Assembly: GCF_963677195.1 (NCBI RefSeq)
Contig: NZ_OY781918.1
Span: 1,476,923-1,540,922, forward strand
Reading direction: 5' to 3'
Source of the DNA: an uncultured Marinifilum sp.
Lineage (GTDB): Bacteria; Bacteroidota; Bacteroidia; Bacteroidales; Marinifilaceae
Length of the DNA: 64,000 bases
Positions 1 through 7,661 of this stretch are shown here, one piece after another. Positions within the stretch are counted from its first letter, which is position 1, and every line of letters begins with the position of its first letter. The position numbers and the translations under genes are program-made. A model generated the notes under the pieces. That model ran no database searches. It was not told where the DNA came from and saw only the letters and a program-made list of their open reading frames with translations.

Positions 1-708
1 TTTCGTATATCGTTGTGGATGTTTTAAGAATTCTACAATTTCTTCTACTTCTTGTTTTGCTTCGGCTAAACCAGCAACATCTTTAAAGTTTATGTTGATA
101 TTCGATTCCTTGTCAAAAACTTTGGCTTTAGATTTTCCAACATTAAAGATATTACCTCCGCCACCGCTACCGCCAGCTCCTTTGCTCATTCTACGGAAAA
201 CATAGAACCAGATACCTATAATTAAAGCAAATGGAAGAATCCATCCTATAAATTGACCAAAATAGTCTTCCTGAGTTACATATTCAGGTTCTATTCTATC
301 CGATTCGGTTATGCTTTTTTGTGCATTAACAAGTTGATCTGTAAACTGCTCTATCGAACCAATTCGAAAAGTGTAATGAGGTCCAGCTTTTGAAGGAGAA
401 TCGAAACTACTTTCGAATAAATCAGGATATTTATCAAGGCTTGTTTCTCTTAAATAAACATTTACATCCAATGTATTTCTTACCACAACAATGCGGTCAA
501 TATCCTGATTGCGTATTAATTCATTCTTAACTTTTCTCCAGCTTGTTTCTTTTGGGCTTTGGCCTAAATCCATCAAGTTAAGGGCTATTATAGCAACAGC
601 TATTAATCCATAAATCCAATAGGCATTGAATTTTGGAGTTTTTAGCATGTTATTCCCATTTTTCCCTGATGAAAAAGGAGATTTATTTTTTTTATTGTTC
701 TCTGTCAT
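1..708 (-). CDS. ftsH: ATP-dependent zinc metalloprotease FtsH (N-terminal part, cut by window edge)
   Basis: FtsH is a membrane-anchored AAA+ protease that degrades misassembled membrane proteins and short-lived regulators. Only the first 236 codons are present; the gene runs off the left edge. The visible part has a Lys/Asn-rich cytoplasmic start, a first membrane helix near residues 25-44, an extracytoplasmic domain of about 100 residues, a second helix near 150-170, a Gly-rich linker, and the first residues of the AAA domain (FKDVAGLAEAKQEVEEI). Walker A and the HExxH zinc site lie outside the window. The ATG at 706-708 is the only suitable start and lies 16 nt after the rsfS stop, so the two genes probably form an operon. 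Identity is firm from the AAA entry motif and domain order. Confidence 0.96.
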   Translation of the reverse strand, partial: MTENNKKNKSPFSSGKNGNNMLKTPKFNAYWIYGLIAVAIIALNLMDLGQSPKETSWRKVKNELIRNQDIDRIVVVRNTLDVNVYLRETSLDKYPDLFESSFDSPSKAGPHYTFRIGSIEQFTDQLVNAQKSITESDRIEPEYVTQEDYFGQFIGWILPFALIIGIWFYVFRRMSKGAGGSGGGGNIFNVGKSKAKVFDKESNININFKDVAGLAEAKQEVEEIVEFLKHPQRYTK

Positions 709-724
709 TCTTTTTAGTTAAAAG

Positions 725-1108
725 TTATTGATTTGGCTGCTCATCCTCAACTCGGATAATCGGAGCATCTGCCCATAAACTTTCCAGGCGGTAAAAATCC
801 CGGTATTCTTTTTGAAAAATATGAACCACTACATCTGCATAATCTAGGAGAATCCACTGTGCATTTTGTAAGCCTTCTTTTTTCCACACTTTTTCATTGA
901 TTTGCTCTCTCACGTAATCTTCTACCGAATCGGTCAATCCTGCGACATGCGTACTCGATGTTCCATTACAGATAACAAAGTATTTACAAACCGAACTATC
1001 GATATTTCTTAAATCAATTTTTACAATATCTTCGGCCTTATTTTCTTGCAATCCTTCAATAATAGCCTCTACAAGTTCTTCTGACTTATACTCCTGCTTT
1101 TTTGTCAT
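725..1108 (-). CDS. rsfS: Ribosomal silencing factor RsfS
   Basis: RsfS (DUF143/Iojap family) binds ribosomal protein L14 and blocks joining of the 30S and 50S subunits when nutrients are short. The 127-residue length is normal. The family core is visible: DLRNIDSSVCKYFVICNGTS, then a conserved segment around VWKKEGLQNAQWILLDYADVVVHIF and a C-terminal tail ending DFYRLESLWADA. It is the first gene of an rsfS-ftsH pair. A TATCTTTG element lies 17 nt upstream of the ATG. The C-terminal extension after the core (about 12 residues, acidic) is unremarkable. Confidence 0.95.
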   Translation of the reverse strand: MTKKQEYKSEELVEAIIEGLQENKAEDIVKIDLRNIDSSVCKYFVICNGTSSTHVAGLTDSVEDYVREQINEKVWKKEGLQNAQWILLDYADVVVHIFQKEYRDFYRLESLWADAPIIRVEDEQPNQ

Positions 1109-1124
1109 ATTTATGTTTTAATTA

Positions 1125-1132
1125 CAAAGATA
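1125..1132 (-). promoter_or_regulatory. Candidate -7 promoter element for rsfS-ftsH
   Basis: The minus strand reads TATCTTTG, a match to the Bacteroidota -7 consensus TAnnTTTG, 17 nt upstream of the rsfS ATG. No exact TTTG -33 element is visible at 19-21 nt; CTTTA lies in roughly that place. The implied 5' UTR is about 10 nt. Confidence 0.5.
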
Positions 1133-1260
1133 ATTTTTTTTTGTTCCTTTTAAAGTTAGTTAAAGCGAGAATAATTAAAAGTAAAATAGTCAATTTTCAT
1201 TCTGGAATATAGTTTTCGATTATATCCTTCTTATCTTTTTATTCCTTTCATCATTAATTT

Positions 1261-1268
1261 TACTTTTG
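1261..1268 (+). promoter_or_regulatory. Candidate -7 promoter element for birA
   Basis: TACTTTTG matches TAnnTTTG, about 80 nt before the birA ATG. No clear -33 TTTG is seen. The rest of the 240-nt divergent rsfS/birA spacer (1109-1348) is AT-rich with no gene visible. Confidence 0.35.
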
Positions 1269-1348
1269 TTATCGATTTCTATTAAATTGATAAGCTAAAT
1301 TAATCTTTGCTTATTAATAAGATTTCATCACAAAAATAGTTATTAAAA

Positions 1349-2098
1349 ATGCAACGAAAACTCTTTACTCCCCAGTTACTTGTACGTAAAAACAAGATAA
1401 ATTCCACAAATAATTTTGCTTTGGAATTAATAAAGTCGGAAAATACTGCTGCTGGGACTGTCGTTTTGACATTAAATCAGACAAAAGGCCGCGGACAACA
1501 TACAAATTCCTGGGAAAGTGAAAGTGGCAAAAACCTTACCATTAGTATAATTTTTAGGCCAGAATTTCTACCAATTCACCTTCAATTTAACATTTCCATT
1601 GTTATTTCGCTTGGTGTAAGTGATTATTTGAAGCAATACGTATCAGGGGTTGCTATAAAATGGCCCAATGATATCTATATAAATAATAAGAAAATAGCGG
1701 GAATTTTAATTGAACATTCCATAATGGGATCGGCTTTAAGCCATTCTATTTGCGGATTGGGATTAAATATTAACCAAACAAAATTTTTGTCTGATGCTCC
1801 AAATCCAGTTTCTTTGGCAAATATAACAGGCGATCAATATGAGTTGGATACAGAATTAATGAAATTGCTCGAATGTATTGAGAAAAGATATTTTGAGTTG
1901 GAAGATGCTTGTTTAAATAAATTGGAGAAAGATTATCTCGATTCGATGTATTGGATGAATGAGAAACATAAGTTTTCTGATGAGCATGGAGTATTTGAAG
2001 GTGTTATTGTTGGCGTTACAGAAATTGGGCAGTTACGCATTAAAGTGGATTTGGAAGAACGGATTTATAATTTTAAAGAGGTGAGCTTTATGCAATAG
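1349..2098 (+). CDS. birA: Biotin--[acetyl-CoA-carboxylase] ligase (short, no HTH)
   Basis: The enzyme activates biotin with ATP and attaches it to the carrier lysine of biotin-dependent carboxylases in the cytoplasm. The catalytic BPL/LplA domain is clear: GRGQ at residues 47-50 followed by a conserved Trp at 55, KWPND at 104-108 (the lysine contacts biotinyl-AMP), and KIAGILIE at 115-122, then a small C-terminal SH3-like segment. There is no N-terminal winged helix, so this is a ligase only and not the E. coli-type BirA repressor. It diverges from rsfS and is convergent with the TonB receptor gene, with only 16 nt between the stop codons. Confidence 0.93.
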   Translation: MQRKLFTPQLLVRKNKINSTNNFALELIKSENTAAGTVVLTLNQTKGRGQHTNSWESESGKNLTISIIFRPEFLPIHLQFNISIVISLGVSDYLKQYVSGVAIKWPNDIYINNKKIAGILIEHSIMGSALSHSICGLGLNINQTKFLSDAPNPVSLANITGDQYELDTELMKLLECIEKRYFELEDACLNKLEKDYLDSMYWMNEKHKFSDEHGVFEGVIVGVTEIGQLRIKVDLEERIYNFKEVSFMQ

Positions 2099-2116
2099 CC
2101 CACCTCTCTGTTTTTT
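2077..2116 (+). terminator. Intrinsic terminator of birA, overlapping two gene ends
   Basis: The left arm 2077-2086 (AGAGGTGAGC) pairs with 2098-2107 (GCCCACCTCT) with one mismatch across an 11-nt loop, and TTTTTT follows at 2111-2116. The left arm and loop are inside the birA 3' end and the T-tract overlaps the last codon of the convergent TonB receptor gene. Confidence 0.7.
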
Positions 2117-4421
2117 ATAAATTAATTCCTAATTTAATACTCAAGTTTCTGCCCGGATTATAAAAACCTAAGGGTTTAAGACTTGATAAATGATCGATGT
2201 ATTTTTTATCGAAAAGATTACTTGCACTAAGCAGTAAATTTATATTGTATTTTCCTAATTTAAAATCGCTTCCTGCTTGCAAACCGAATAAATCGTATGA
2301 TGCAGTATTGGTTTCAAACTGAGCTGGATTATCTTGTTTAAAAGCGTATTTCCAGTTGATGCTAAAGAAAGGATTTTTAAATACTTTATTGCCATTCCCA
2401 AGGAATTTTGCATTCATATTTAATTTGTGCTGTGGAATAAATGGCAAGCGTCCGCCATCATCCTGCTTGGCAATTACCATGGCATAATCGGTATGGAATT
2501 GTAAGAACGATAAGGGAACAACATTAATGGCCACTTCACCTCCATAAAGTTTTGCATCTTGTTGGCTGTATGCATATACATTACCTTCTCCTTCTGGAGC
2601 TGGCTCGTCGGTTGGTGCTAAATAAATGTAGTCGTACACTTTATTGTAGAACATCGAAAAATCGATATTGTGATTTTGAGTATGGTAATGAATTCCCAAA
2701 TCAGACTCAAAACTTTTTTGAGGATCTAAATCCATGTTTCCTTCTTCGAATCGATTTCCATGTAAACCATGTTGAGAAAGTTCTGCCAAATTAGGTACAC
2801 GATATCCGCTTGCAAAGTTGCTTCGTAGTAAAAGCGCTTCCGAAATATGGAATGTAGCTCCTAATGATGCATTTAAGCGATCAAATTGTCTGTTGATATG
2901 AACCATTTCCTCTTCATGCTCTTCGTGTTCTCCTTCATCATGATGTTCTTCCTCTTCTTCATGCTCTTCTGCTTCGCCGTGAGAGTGTCCGCCAGCTTCT
3001 TGCTCGGGAACATAAATGGAGCGATGATCGTACCGAACGCCAAACTGAATGTTTGCAGCACCAATTTGTTTTTTCATGAGAGAGAAGACCGAAAAATCAT
3101 CAATTTGCGCATCAGGAATTACTCGGTTTGGAGCTTCATGATTTTGATTTGATTGATGCATGCCTTGAAATCCAACTAAAAATTCAGAATTGTCTGAGCT
3201 TGGGAAATACAATTTACTGTCGTAGGTAAATGTGTTTAAGTCCATATCAACCATTCGGAAAATTTCTGAGTTTGGATTTCCGTTTAATCGTCGGTTGTTA
3301 AATTGGTAAGCTGCATTAACTTCAAGTTTGTACCTGCCAAGAAATAAGCGATTTCGTGATGAAATTAAATGTTGTGTTAGATCTTGATACCAGTAATGGT
3401 TTTTTCGTTTCCCTTCTGATACAACTTTTAAAGATTCTCCATTGGTCATTCCTAATTTAGGTTGCAGATAATCGTAGTAGATTTTAAAACTGCCATACTC
3501 TTTAATTAAGCCAAGACCAACTTGTAAGCCTTTTGTATTAAATCGGGAATTTGGAACATAATTGCCCGATGCATCTTTATAGTCTTTATGAGATTGCTGA
3601 TTGGCTCGAATCATCCAAAACCAATCTTTGCCTGAAGATTTAACTCCTATACTATTTGAGTATCCCTGAGTAACACTATGGAATTCGGAATTTATATTTG
3701 CTTTAAATGAGTTGGCTGGAGCCGGTTTTTCTTTTAGTACATTAATTACACCTCCCATAGCATCCGATCCATAAAGTAGAGATGCTGGGCCTTTTATCAC
3801 CTCAATATGGTCGGCACCTTGTTCATTAGTTAAAAAGGGATGATCTGTTGAGAACTGGAAGTTTTCTAAACGAATTCCATTGTTTAGGAATATAATATTA
3901 TTTAAAGATAATCCTCGAATTACAGGAGTAGATACTCCTGGACTACGAGAAATAACATCAACGCCTGGAATACTTGCCAATTTTTCTCCTAAAGAAGGTG
4001 TTGAAAGTTGTTGCAGTTCATTTTCTTTAATAACTGATATTTTAATTGAATTTTCGTGCTGTGCGGAAGGGAATCCACCAGAAACTACTACTTCTTGAGT
4101 TGTAACAGTGGTAAATGGTAAGATTACATCAAGATGTGTATTTTCTGTTTTTATGAGTATTGTTTTAATAACAGATTCGTATCCAATAAATGAAAATTGT
4201 ATGGTCAATTTTCCAGAAGGTAAATTTTCTAGTTTGTAGCTTCCATCTGTTTCGCTTATTGTACCTTTTTGAATTTCCGGAATGAATATACTTACACCTG
4301 GCAGGGGTGTATTATTTTTTTGATCACTAATAACTCCGCTTAGCTTATTATTTTTTATTTCGCCAATAGCAAAGGTGATTTGAGGCAATAGCAGTAGCAT
4401 TGCCAATAAATATCTATTCAT
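2115..4421 (-). CDS. TonB-dependent outer-membrane receptor with His/Glu-rich loop (probable metal uptake)
   Basis: This is an outer-membrane, TonB-energised importer of 768 residues. A signal peptide (1-18) is followed by a carboxypeptidase-D-regulatory-like domain (about 24-110: SGVISDQKNNTPLPGVSIFI), a plug domain (about 115-230, including IRGLSLNNIIFLNNGIRLEN and IEVIKGPASLLYGSDAMGG), then a 22-strand-type barrel ending NPGRNLSIKLGINL. Near residues 475-507 lies an extracellular-type loop packed with His and Glu (HSHGEAEEHEEEEEHH and onward, about 10 His in 30 residues), as found in zinc and other metal receptors. The only nearby candidate partner is the small Cys/His secreted protein encoded just upstream. 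Substrate is inferred; a siderophore or cobalamin cannot be excluded. Confidence 0.9.
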   Translation of the reverse strand: MNRYLLAMLLLLPQITFAIGEIKNNKLSGVISDQKNNTPLPGVSIFIPEIQKGTISETDGSYKLENLPSGKLTIQFSFIGYESVIKTILIKTENTHLDVILPFTTVTTQEVVVSGGFPSAQHENSIKISVIKENELQQLSTPSLGEKLASIPGVDVISRSPGVSTPVIRGLSLNNIIFLNNGIRLENFQFSTDHPFLTNEQGADHIEVIKGPASLLYGSDAMGGVINVLKEKPAPANSFKANINSEFHSVTQGYSNSIGVKSSGKDWFWMIRANQQSHKDYKDASGNYVPNSRFNTKGLQVGLGLIKEYGSFKIYYDYLQPKLGMTNGESLKVVSEGKRKNHYWYQDLTQHLISSRNRLFLGRYKLEVNAAYQFNNRRLNGNPNSEIFRMVDMDLNTFTYDSKLYFPSSDNSEFLVGFQGMHQSNQNHEAPNRVIPDAQIDDFSVFSLMKKQIGAANIQFGVRYDHRSIYVPEQEAGGHSHGEAEEHEEEEEHHDEGEHEEHEEEMVHINRQFDRLNASLGATFHISEALLLRSNFASGYRVPNLAELSQHGLHGNRFEEGNMDLDPQKSFESDLGIHYHTQNHNIDFSMFYNKVYDYIYLAPTDEPAPEGEGNVYAYSQQDAKLYGGEVAINVVPLSFLQFHTDYAMVIAKQDDGGRLPFIPQHKLNMNAKFLGNGNKVFKNPFFSINWKYAFKQDNPAQFETNTASYDLFGLQAGSDFKLGKYNINLLLSASNLFDKKYIDHLSSLKPLGFYNPGRNLSIKLGINL

Positions 4422-4460
4422 ATTATAATAGAATTATATTGAATTATCGTATAAAATTAT

Positions 4461-4511
4461 GGATACAAGATTTTACTTGATAAAAACCGTATGGTTTATC
4501 AACCTGTATCC
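4461..4511 (-). promoter_or_regulatory. Two-tier hairpin or palindromic operator between the small Cys/His gene and the TonB receptor gene
   Basis: Read on the minus strand, GGATACAGG (4511-4503) pairs with CTTGTATCC (4469-4461), 9 bp with one G-U. Immediately inside it TTGATAAACC (4502-4493) pairs with GGTTTTTATCAA (4488-4477), 10 bp with a 2-nt bulge, closed by an ATAC loop. A 7-nt one-sided bulge (GTAAAAT) separates the tiers. No T-tract follows, so a simple terminator is unlikely. The inner TTGATAAA...TTTATCAA is also a good dyad operator for a Fur-family dimer. Which of RNA element or protein operator applies cannot be decided here. Confidence 0.55.
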
Positions 4512-4537
4512 TTGGTATTTGTAAATATTTTTAGATT

Positions 4538-4855
4538 TTATACGAGTGGAGGAGCGCGCAGTGAATAATTAAGATTGATTTTTACTGTTGAACTGATAGT
4601 AGAATCAATTCCATCTTTTTTAATCAATATTTCTAATGCAATAGGAATATGAATAATATCGACTGCAGTAAAAAAGAAATAGTCGAAGTCTTGAATTTGA
4701 CAAATATTAAATAAGCTCGAATTGTGTGAGGCGCACGAATGACAATGATGTTCGTGATTTGGGAACATCATGTGTTCGCTTTTAATAATTATTGGCAGCA
4801 ATAAAGCCAATGATAAAAGCCACGCAAGAATTCTATGTTTCTTATTTAGATTCAT
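4538..4855 (-). CDS. Small exported Cys/His-rich protein of unknown function next to a TonB receptor
   Basis: I do not recognise a named family. The protein starts with a basic stretch and one hydrophobic helix (about residues 8-24, signal peptide or anchor), then a short segment with clustered metal-ligand residues (HMMFPNHEHHCHSCASH), a hydrophobic middle, and a conserved-looking C-terminus LRAPPLV. The start used here (MNLNKKH, 105 residues) is three codons inside the longest frame because a near-perfect promoter overlaps the upstream ATG at 4864. It precedes the His-rich TonB receptor gene in the same direction by 116 nt. A periplasmic or membrane-bound metal-binding accessory is an inference from the ligands and the neighbour. 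Confidence 0.7.
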   Translation of the reverse strand: MNLNKKHRILAWLLSLALLLPIIIKSEHMMFPNHEHHCHSCASHNSSLFNICQIQDFDYFFFTAVDIIHIPIALEILIKKDGIDSTISSTVKINLNYSLRAPPLV

Positions 4856-4861
4856 TAAAAA

Positions 4862-4892
4862 CAAAGCTATTTAAAAAATACCAAGGCACAAA
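4862..4892 (-). promoter_or_regulatory. Bacteroidota-type promoter (TTTG-N19-TAnnTTTG) for the small Cys/His protein
   Basis: On the minus strand TTTG (4892-4889) is followed after exactly 19 nt by TAGCTTTG (4869-4862). The ATG of the small protein is at 4855, 6 nt further on, so the transcript would be leaderless or nearly so. The -33 box sits in the T-tract of the preceding gene's terminator. This is the best consensus promoter in the window. Confidence 0.7.
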
Positions 4893-4918
4893 AAAAGCTG
4901 TTGATTATTTCAACAGCT
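4889..4918 (-). terminator. Intrinsic terminator of the SRPBCC gene
   Basis: A 9-bp perfect stem, 4896-4904 with 4910-4918 (AGCTGTTGA and TCAACAGCT), with a 5-nt loop. On the minus strand a run of T follows at 4896-4890. It lies 20 nt past the stop of the SRPBCC gene. Confidence 0.8.
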
Positions 4919-4937
4919 CTGTTAAAATTAATTTTTT

Positions 4938-5435
4938 TTATTCGATATTTTGAATCATGTTGTATGGAATTTGAGTTAATCCATCAGCAAGTTGGTTGAT
5001 ACCTTTTTCTAATTTCTTTTTTAGCATCATTTTCATCATGGCATTTAATTCTGCATGAACGGTAAGTCTAATTCTGGTATCGTAAGCATCTTTTTCAATT
5101 AGTTGAATCCAGATATAGAATTCGAACGGACTACGGCCATAACCTGTAAGTTTTAACATTTTGTTTTCATCCTTTTCAACAAACTGCAAACCTGCTTCGC
5201 CAAAGCCTTTAATCACGAAAGTGCAATTATCCTCGGTAGCTTCCCAATGCTCAATATGCTCGCTAAAATTAACTTTCTTTTTAGTTTGTGCTTCTATTTG
5301 TTCCTGAACTTGTGGATTATTTGCAGCCAATTCGAATACTTTGGCAATTTTTCTAAAATCCGAAAAGAACCCATAAATATCACCTACTGTGTGTGGAATC
5401 TTTTTTACCTCGCTAACAATTTTTGTTGTTGACAT
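4938..5435 (-). CDS. SRPBCC (START/polyketide-cyclase-like) family protein
   Basis: A 165-residue cytoplasmic protein without signal peptide or membrane helix. Its layout fits the SRPBCC helix-grip fold: a first strand (KIVSEVKKI), a helical VGDIYGFFSDFRKIAKVFELA segment, alternating strands in the middle (CTFVIKGFGEAGLQFVEKDENKMLKLTGYG), and a long C-terminal helix (MMKMMLKKKLEKGINQLADG). Such proteins bind hydrophobic ligands; no catalytic residues can be assigned. It stands alone between pyrE and the metal-uptake pair. A 10-bp inverted repeat lies upstream. Confidence 0.8.
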   Translation of the reverse strand: MSTTKIVSEVKKIPHTVGDIYGFFSDFRKIAKVFELAANNPQVQEQIEAQTKKKVNFSEHIEHWEATEDNCTFVIKGFGEAGLQFVEKDENKMLKLTGYGRSPFEFYIWIQLIEKDAYDTRIRLTVHAELNAMMKMMLKKKLEKGINQLADGLTQIPYNMIQNIE

Positions 5436-5495
5436 TTGTCCGTTCGTTTAAACCTTTTTATATTTCAATTATCTACAGCTTAATGCCGATATATA

Positions 5496-5532
5496 TTTAA
5501 TTATCATTATCGTATTTAGATAGATAATTAAA
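5496..5532. repeat. Perfect 10-bp inverted repeat upstream of the SRPBCC gene
   Basis: TTTAATTATC (5496-5505) and GATAATTAAA (5523-5532) are perfect inverted copies separated by 17 nt, about 60 nt upstream of the SRPBCC start. Its AT-richness allows a chance origin; an operator is possible. Confidence 0.4.
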
Positions 5533-5554
5533 TGCTAATCAGTATTAACATATA

Positions 5555-5586
5555 AAAGAGGGTATCCTTAGCAGAATACTCTCTTT
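5555..5586 (-). terminator. Probable terminator of pyrE
   Basis: AAAGAGGGTAT (5555-5565) pairs with ATACTCTCTTT (5576-5586), 11 bp with one wobble, in the space after the pyrE stop. The T-tract on the minus strand is only TTTT, so strength is moderate. Confidence 0.55.
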
Positions 5587-5613
5587 CAATTTATTTTACC
5601 AGTAAATAAGGAA

Positions 5614-6246
5614 TTATACTCCCCAATTTCCCGGATCTTTTCTCCATTGTTTTAATTGATCAACATCTTCTGTTTTTATGTACCCAATTTCTTGTGCACG
5701 ATCAATCATTACGTTGTATTCGCTTAAAGTATCTAATTTACAATTAGCATTGGTGAAGTTATCTTTGGCAGTTTGAAAACCATAAGTAAAAATAGCTAAC
5801 ATGCCTAATACTTCACAACCAGCTTCTCTTAGTGCTTGCACAGCTTTTAAACTACTGCCACCAGTCGAAATTAAATCTTCGATAACTACAACTTTTTGTC
5901 CGGCTTTAATTTCACCTTCAATTAAGTTGGTCATTCCATGAGCTTTTGCTGATGATCGAATATATACCATAGGCAAATTCATTTCTTCTGCTACCAATGC
6001 ACCTTGAGCGATAGCACCTGTTGCTACTCCTGCAATAACTTCTACTTCGGGATATTTTTCTTTAACTGCTTGGGCAAAAGCTTTTTTTATGTAAGTTCTT
6101 ACCTCAGGAAAAGAAAGGGTTTTACGGTTATCGCAGTAAATAGGCGATTTCCATCCCGATGCCCAAGTAAATGGGTTTGTTGGTTCAAGCTTAATTGCTT
6201 TAATTTGTAACAAATATTCAGCGACTTGTTTAGCAGTATTTTGCAT
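5614..6246 (-). CDS. pyrE: Orotate phosphoribosyltransferase
   Basis: PyrE joins orotate to PRPP to form OMP in pyrimidine synthesis. The PRPP-binding motif VVVIEDLISTGGSS is present, as are the family segments FTWASGWKSPIYCDNRK and AGVATGAIAQGALVAEEMN. The frame is open for 23 further codons upstream, but the ATG at 6244-6246 (MQNTAKQVAEYLLQ) gives the usual 210-residue length and avoids overlap with the divergent NUDIX gene, so it is preferred. The 92-nt divergent spacer must hold both promoters. The pyrE-NUDIX pairing recurs in Bacteroidota (from memory). Confidence 0.95.
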   Translation of the reverse strand: MQNTAKQVAEYLLQIKAIKLEPTNPFTWASGWKSPIYCDNRKTLSFPEVRTYIKKAFAQAVKEKYPEVEVIAGVATGAIAQGALVAEEMNLPMVYIRSSAKAHGMTNLIEGEIKAGQKVVVIEDLISTGGSSLKAVQALREAGCEVLGMLAIFTYGFQTAKDNFTNANCKLDTLSEYNVMIDRAQEIGYIKTEDVDQLKQWRKDPGNWGV

Positions 6247-6338
6247 TCTTTCAATGGATTTATGGATGTTAAGTAAATTCAAAAAGCGGAAATTCAATGA
6301 ATTATGTTTTTCCAACTCATTTTAAAAATATACCGCAA

Positions 6339-6938
6339 ATGTATAAAGTATTTTTTAAAGATCGATTGATTTTTTTAGGCGATAAAAATGAAAGTTCTAA
6401 TTTTAAGGGAATGGTATATGCTTGGACTGAAGGGCAATCTTTAGAAGGTCTTATATTACAGTTCGACGAAGAGGAGCATAGGGATGCAATTTTTATTGTG
6501 GCTGATAATTTAGAAGATCTTTTTGAGCATTTTAAATCCTGTTTTAAATATATAGAAGCTGCAGGTGGAAAGGTTTATAATCAGCAAAATGAGATATTGG
6601 TAATTTACAGGTTGGATAAATGGGATTTGCCAAAGGGAAAGGTTGAGAAAGGAGAATTGCTTCGTGAAGCTGCTGTTCGTGAAGTGGAAGAAGAGTGCGG
6701 AGTTTCAAATCTTACTATTGAAAAGGAATTACAATCGACTTATCATACCTATTGGATGAAAGGGAAGTTTGTATTAAAAAGAACTTATTGGTACAAAATG
6801 AGCTATTCTGGCACAGAACAATTGGTTCCTCAAACCGAAGAGGATATTCAGGAAGCGAAGTGGCTTGCCGAAGATCAATTGCAAAAGTTTAAAAAGAATA
6901 CTTATGCATCTATTTTGCAAGTAATAGACGAAAAATAG
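6339..6938 (+). CDS. NUDIX hydrolase
   Basis: NUDIX enzymes split nucleoside diphosphates linked to another group. The full signature Gx5Ex7REUxEExGU is present about two thirds of the way in, from GKVEKGE through REVEEECGV, preceded by IYRLDKWDLPKGK. The first 80 residues are an added N-terminal region without recognisable motifs. The ATG at 6339 (MYKVFFKDRLIFLGDKNE) is chosen over the in-frame ATG at 6297 because it starts exactly at the first plausible strand and leaves promoter space to pyrE; the protein is then 199 residues. The substrate cannot be predicted. Confidence 0.9.
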   Translation: MYKVFFKDRLIFLGDKNESSNFKGMVYAWTEGQSLEGLILQFDEEEHRDAIFIVADNLEDLFEHFKSCFKYIEAAGGKVYNQQNEILVIYRLDKWDLPKGKVEKGELLREAAVREVEEECGVSNLTIEKELQSTYHTYWMKGKFVLKRTYWYKMSYSGTEQLVPQTEEDIQEAKWLAEDQLQKFKKNTYASILQVIDEK

Positions 6939-6962
6939 TAAAGAATTTTTTTAACTAATTGA

Positions 6963-7661
6963 TTATCCATTTTTAATAATAAGTCGTAGAAGCTTCGGTT
7001 TAAGTATTTCTATATTTTTATCTTTTACCTTAATAATTTTATCCTTATTAAATTTAAGTAAGGCATTAATTGCACTTTCTTTTGAACATCCAGCTAAAGA
7101 TGCAAGACCAATTCTACTAACAGGAAGTTCAAAATTAAGATTATTATATATTTCGCTAAGTTCGATTAATATTAGGGCGAGAGATCCTTCTACATTTTTT
7201 GTAGATAATCGGCTGGTTCTATGTACCATGCTATTTGTATTTGAAGACATGTGTCGTATTAGCTTTAATGCAAATTCACCATTTTCTTTAATCAGCCTTA
7301 AAAATACATCCATATTTATCATTTGTATTGTTGTATTTTCAAGAGCTATTGCCGAAAAATCCAGATTTTTACAGGCAAAACTGCACACAATACCTACAAA
7401 GTTACCTTCACCTAATAACTTTATTGTTGATACTTTAGAGTCGTTAGTTACATCGAGTTTAGCAATACCTTTTTCTATGTAAAGAATATGCGATGCCACA
7501 AAACCTTGTTTTATTATGGTTTCTCCTTTGGTAAATTGAAGTAGAGTAGTGGAATTTTCCACCATTTTTTTCTGATCAGGAGTTAATGCATTTAAGCAAT
7601 CTTTAGCGCTAATCTTCTCATTTTCTTTTTGATGTTTTTCTATTTGATATTCAAAATTCAT
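6963..7661 (-). CDS. Crp/Fnr family transcriptional regulator
   Basis: A 232-residue regulator: cyclic-nucleotide-binding-type beta-roll (about 25-150, with FTKGETIIKQG and a long dimer helix ending near 160) and a C-terminal Crp-type winged helix (about 165-232, LPVSRIGLASLAGCSKESAI as the recognition region). There is no N-terminal Fnr cysteine cluster, so an oxygen-sensing [4Fe-4S] role is unlikely. The Arg and Glu of a canonical cAMP pocket are not evident, so the ligand is unknown. It diverges from osmC with 134 nt between starts; control of osmC is a plausible inference. It is convergent with the NUDIX gene. Confidence 0.92.
   Translation of the reverse strand: MNFEYQIEKHQKENEKISAKDCLNALTPDQKKMVENSTTLLQFTKGETIIKQGFVASHILYIEKGIAKLDVTNDSKVSTIKLLGEGNFVGIVCSFACKNLDFSAIALENTTIQMINMDVFLRLIKENGEFALKLIRHMSSNTNSMVHRTSRLSTKNVEGSLALILIELSEIYNNLNFELPVSRIGLASLAGCSKESAINALLKFNKDKIIKVKDKNIEILKPKLLRLIIKNG

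Noticed and set aside
2886..3152. Hydrophobic open frame opposite the TonB receptor gene
   Set aside because: It is the antisense reading of the His/Glu-rich repeat of the receptor; no start context or homology.
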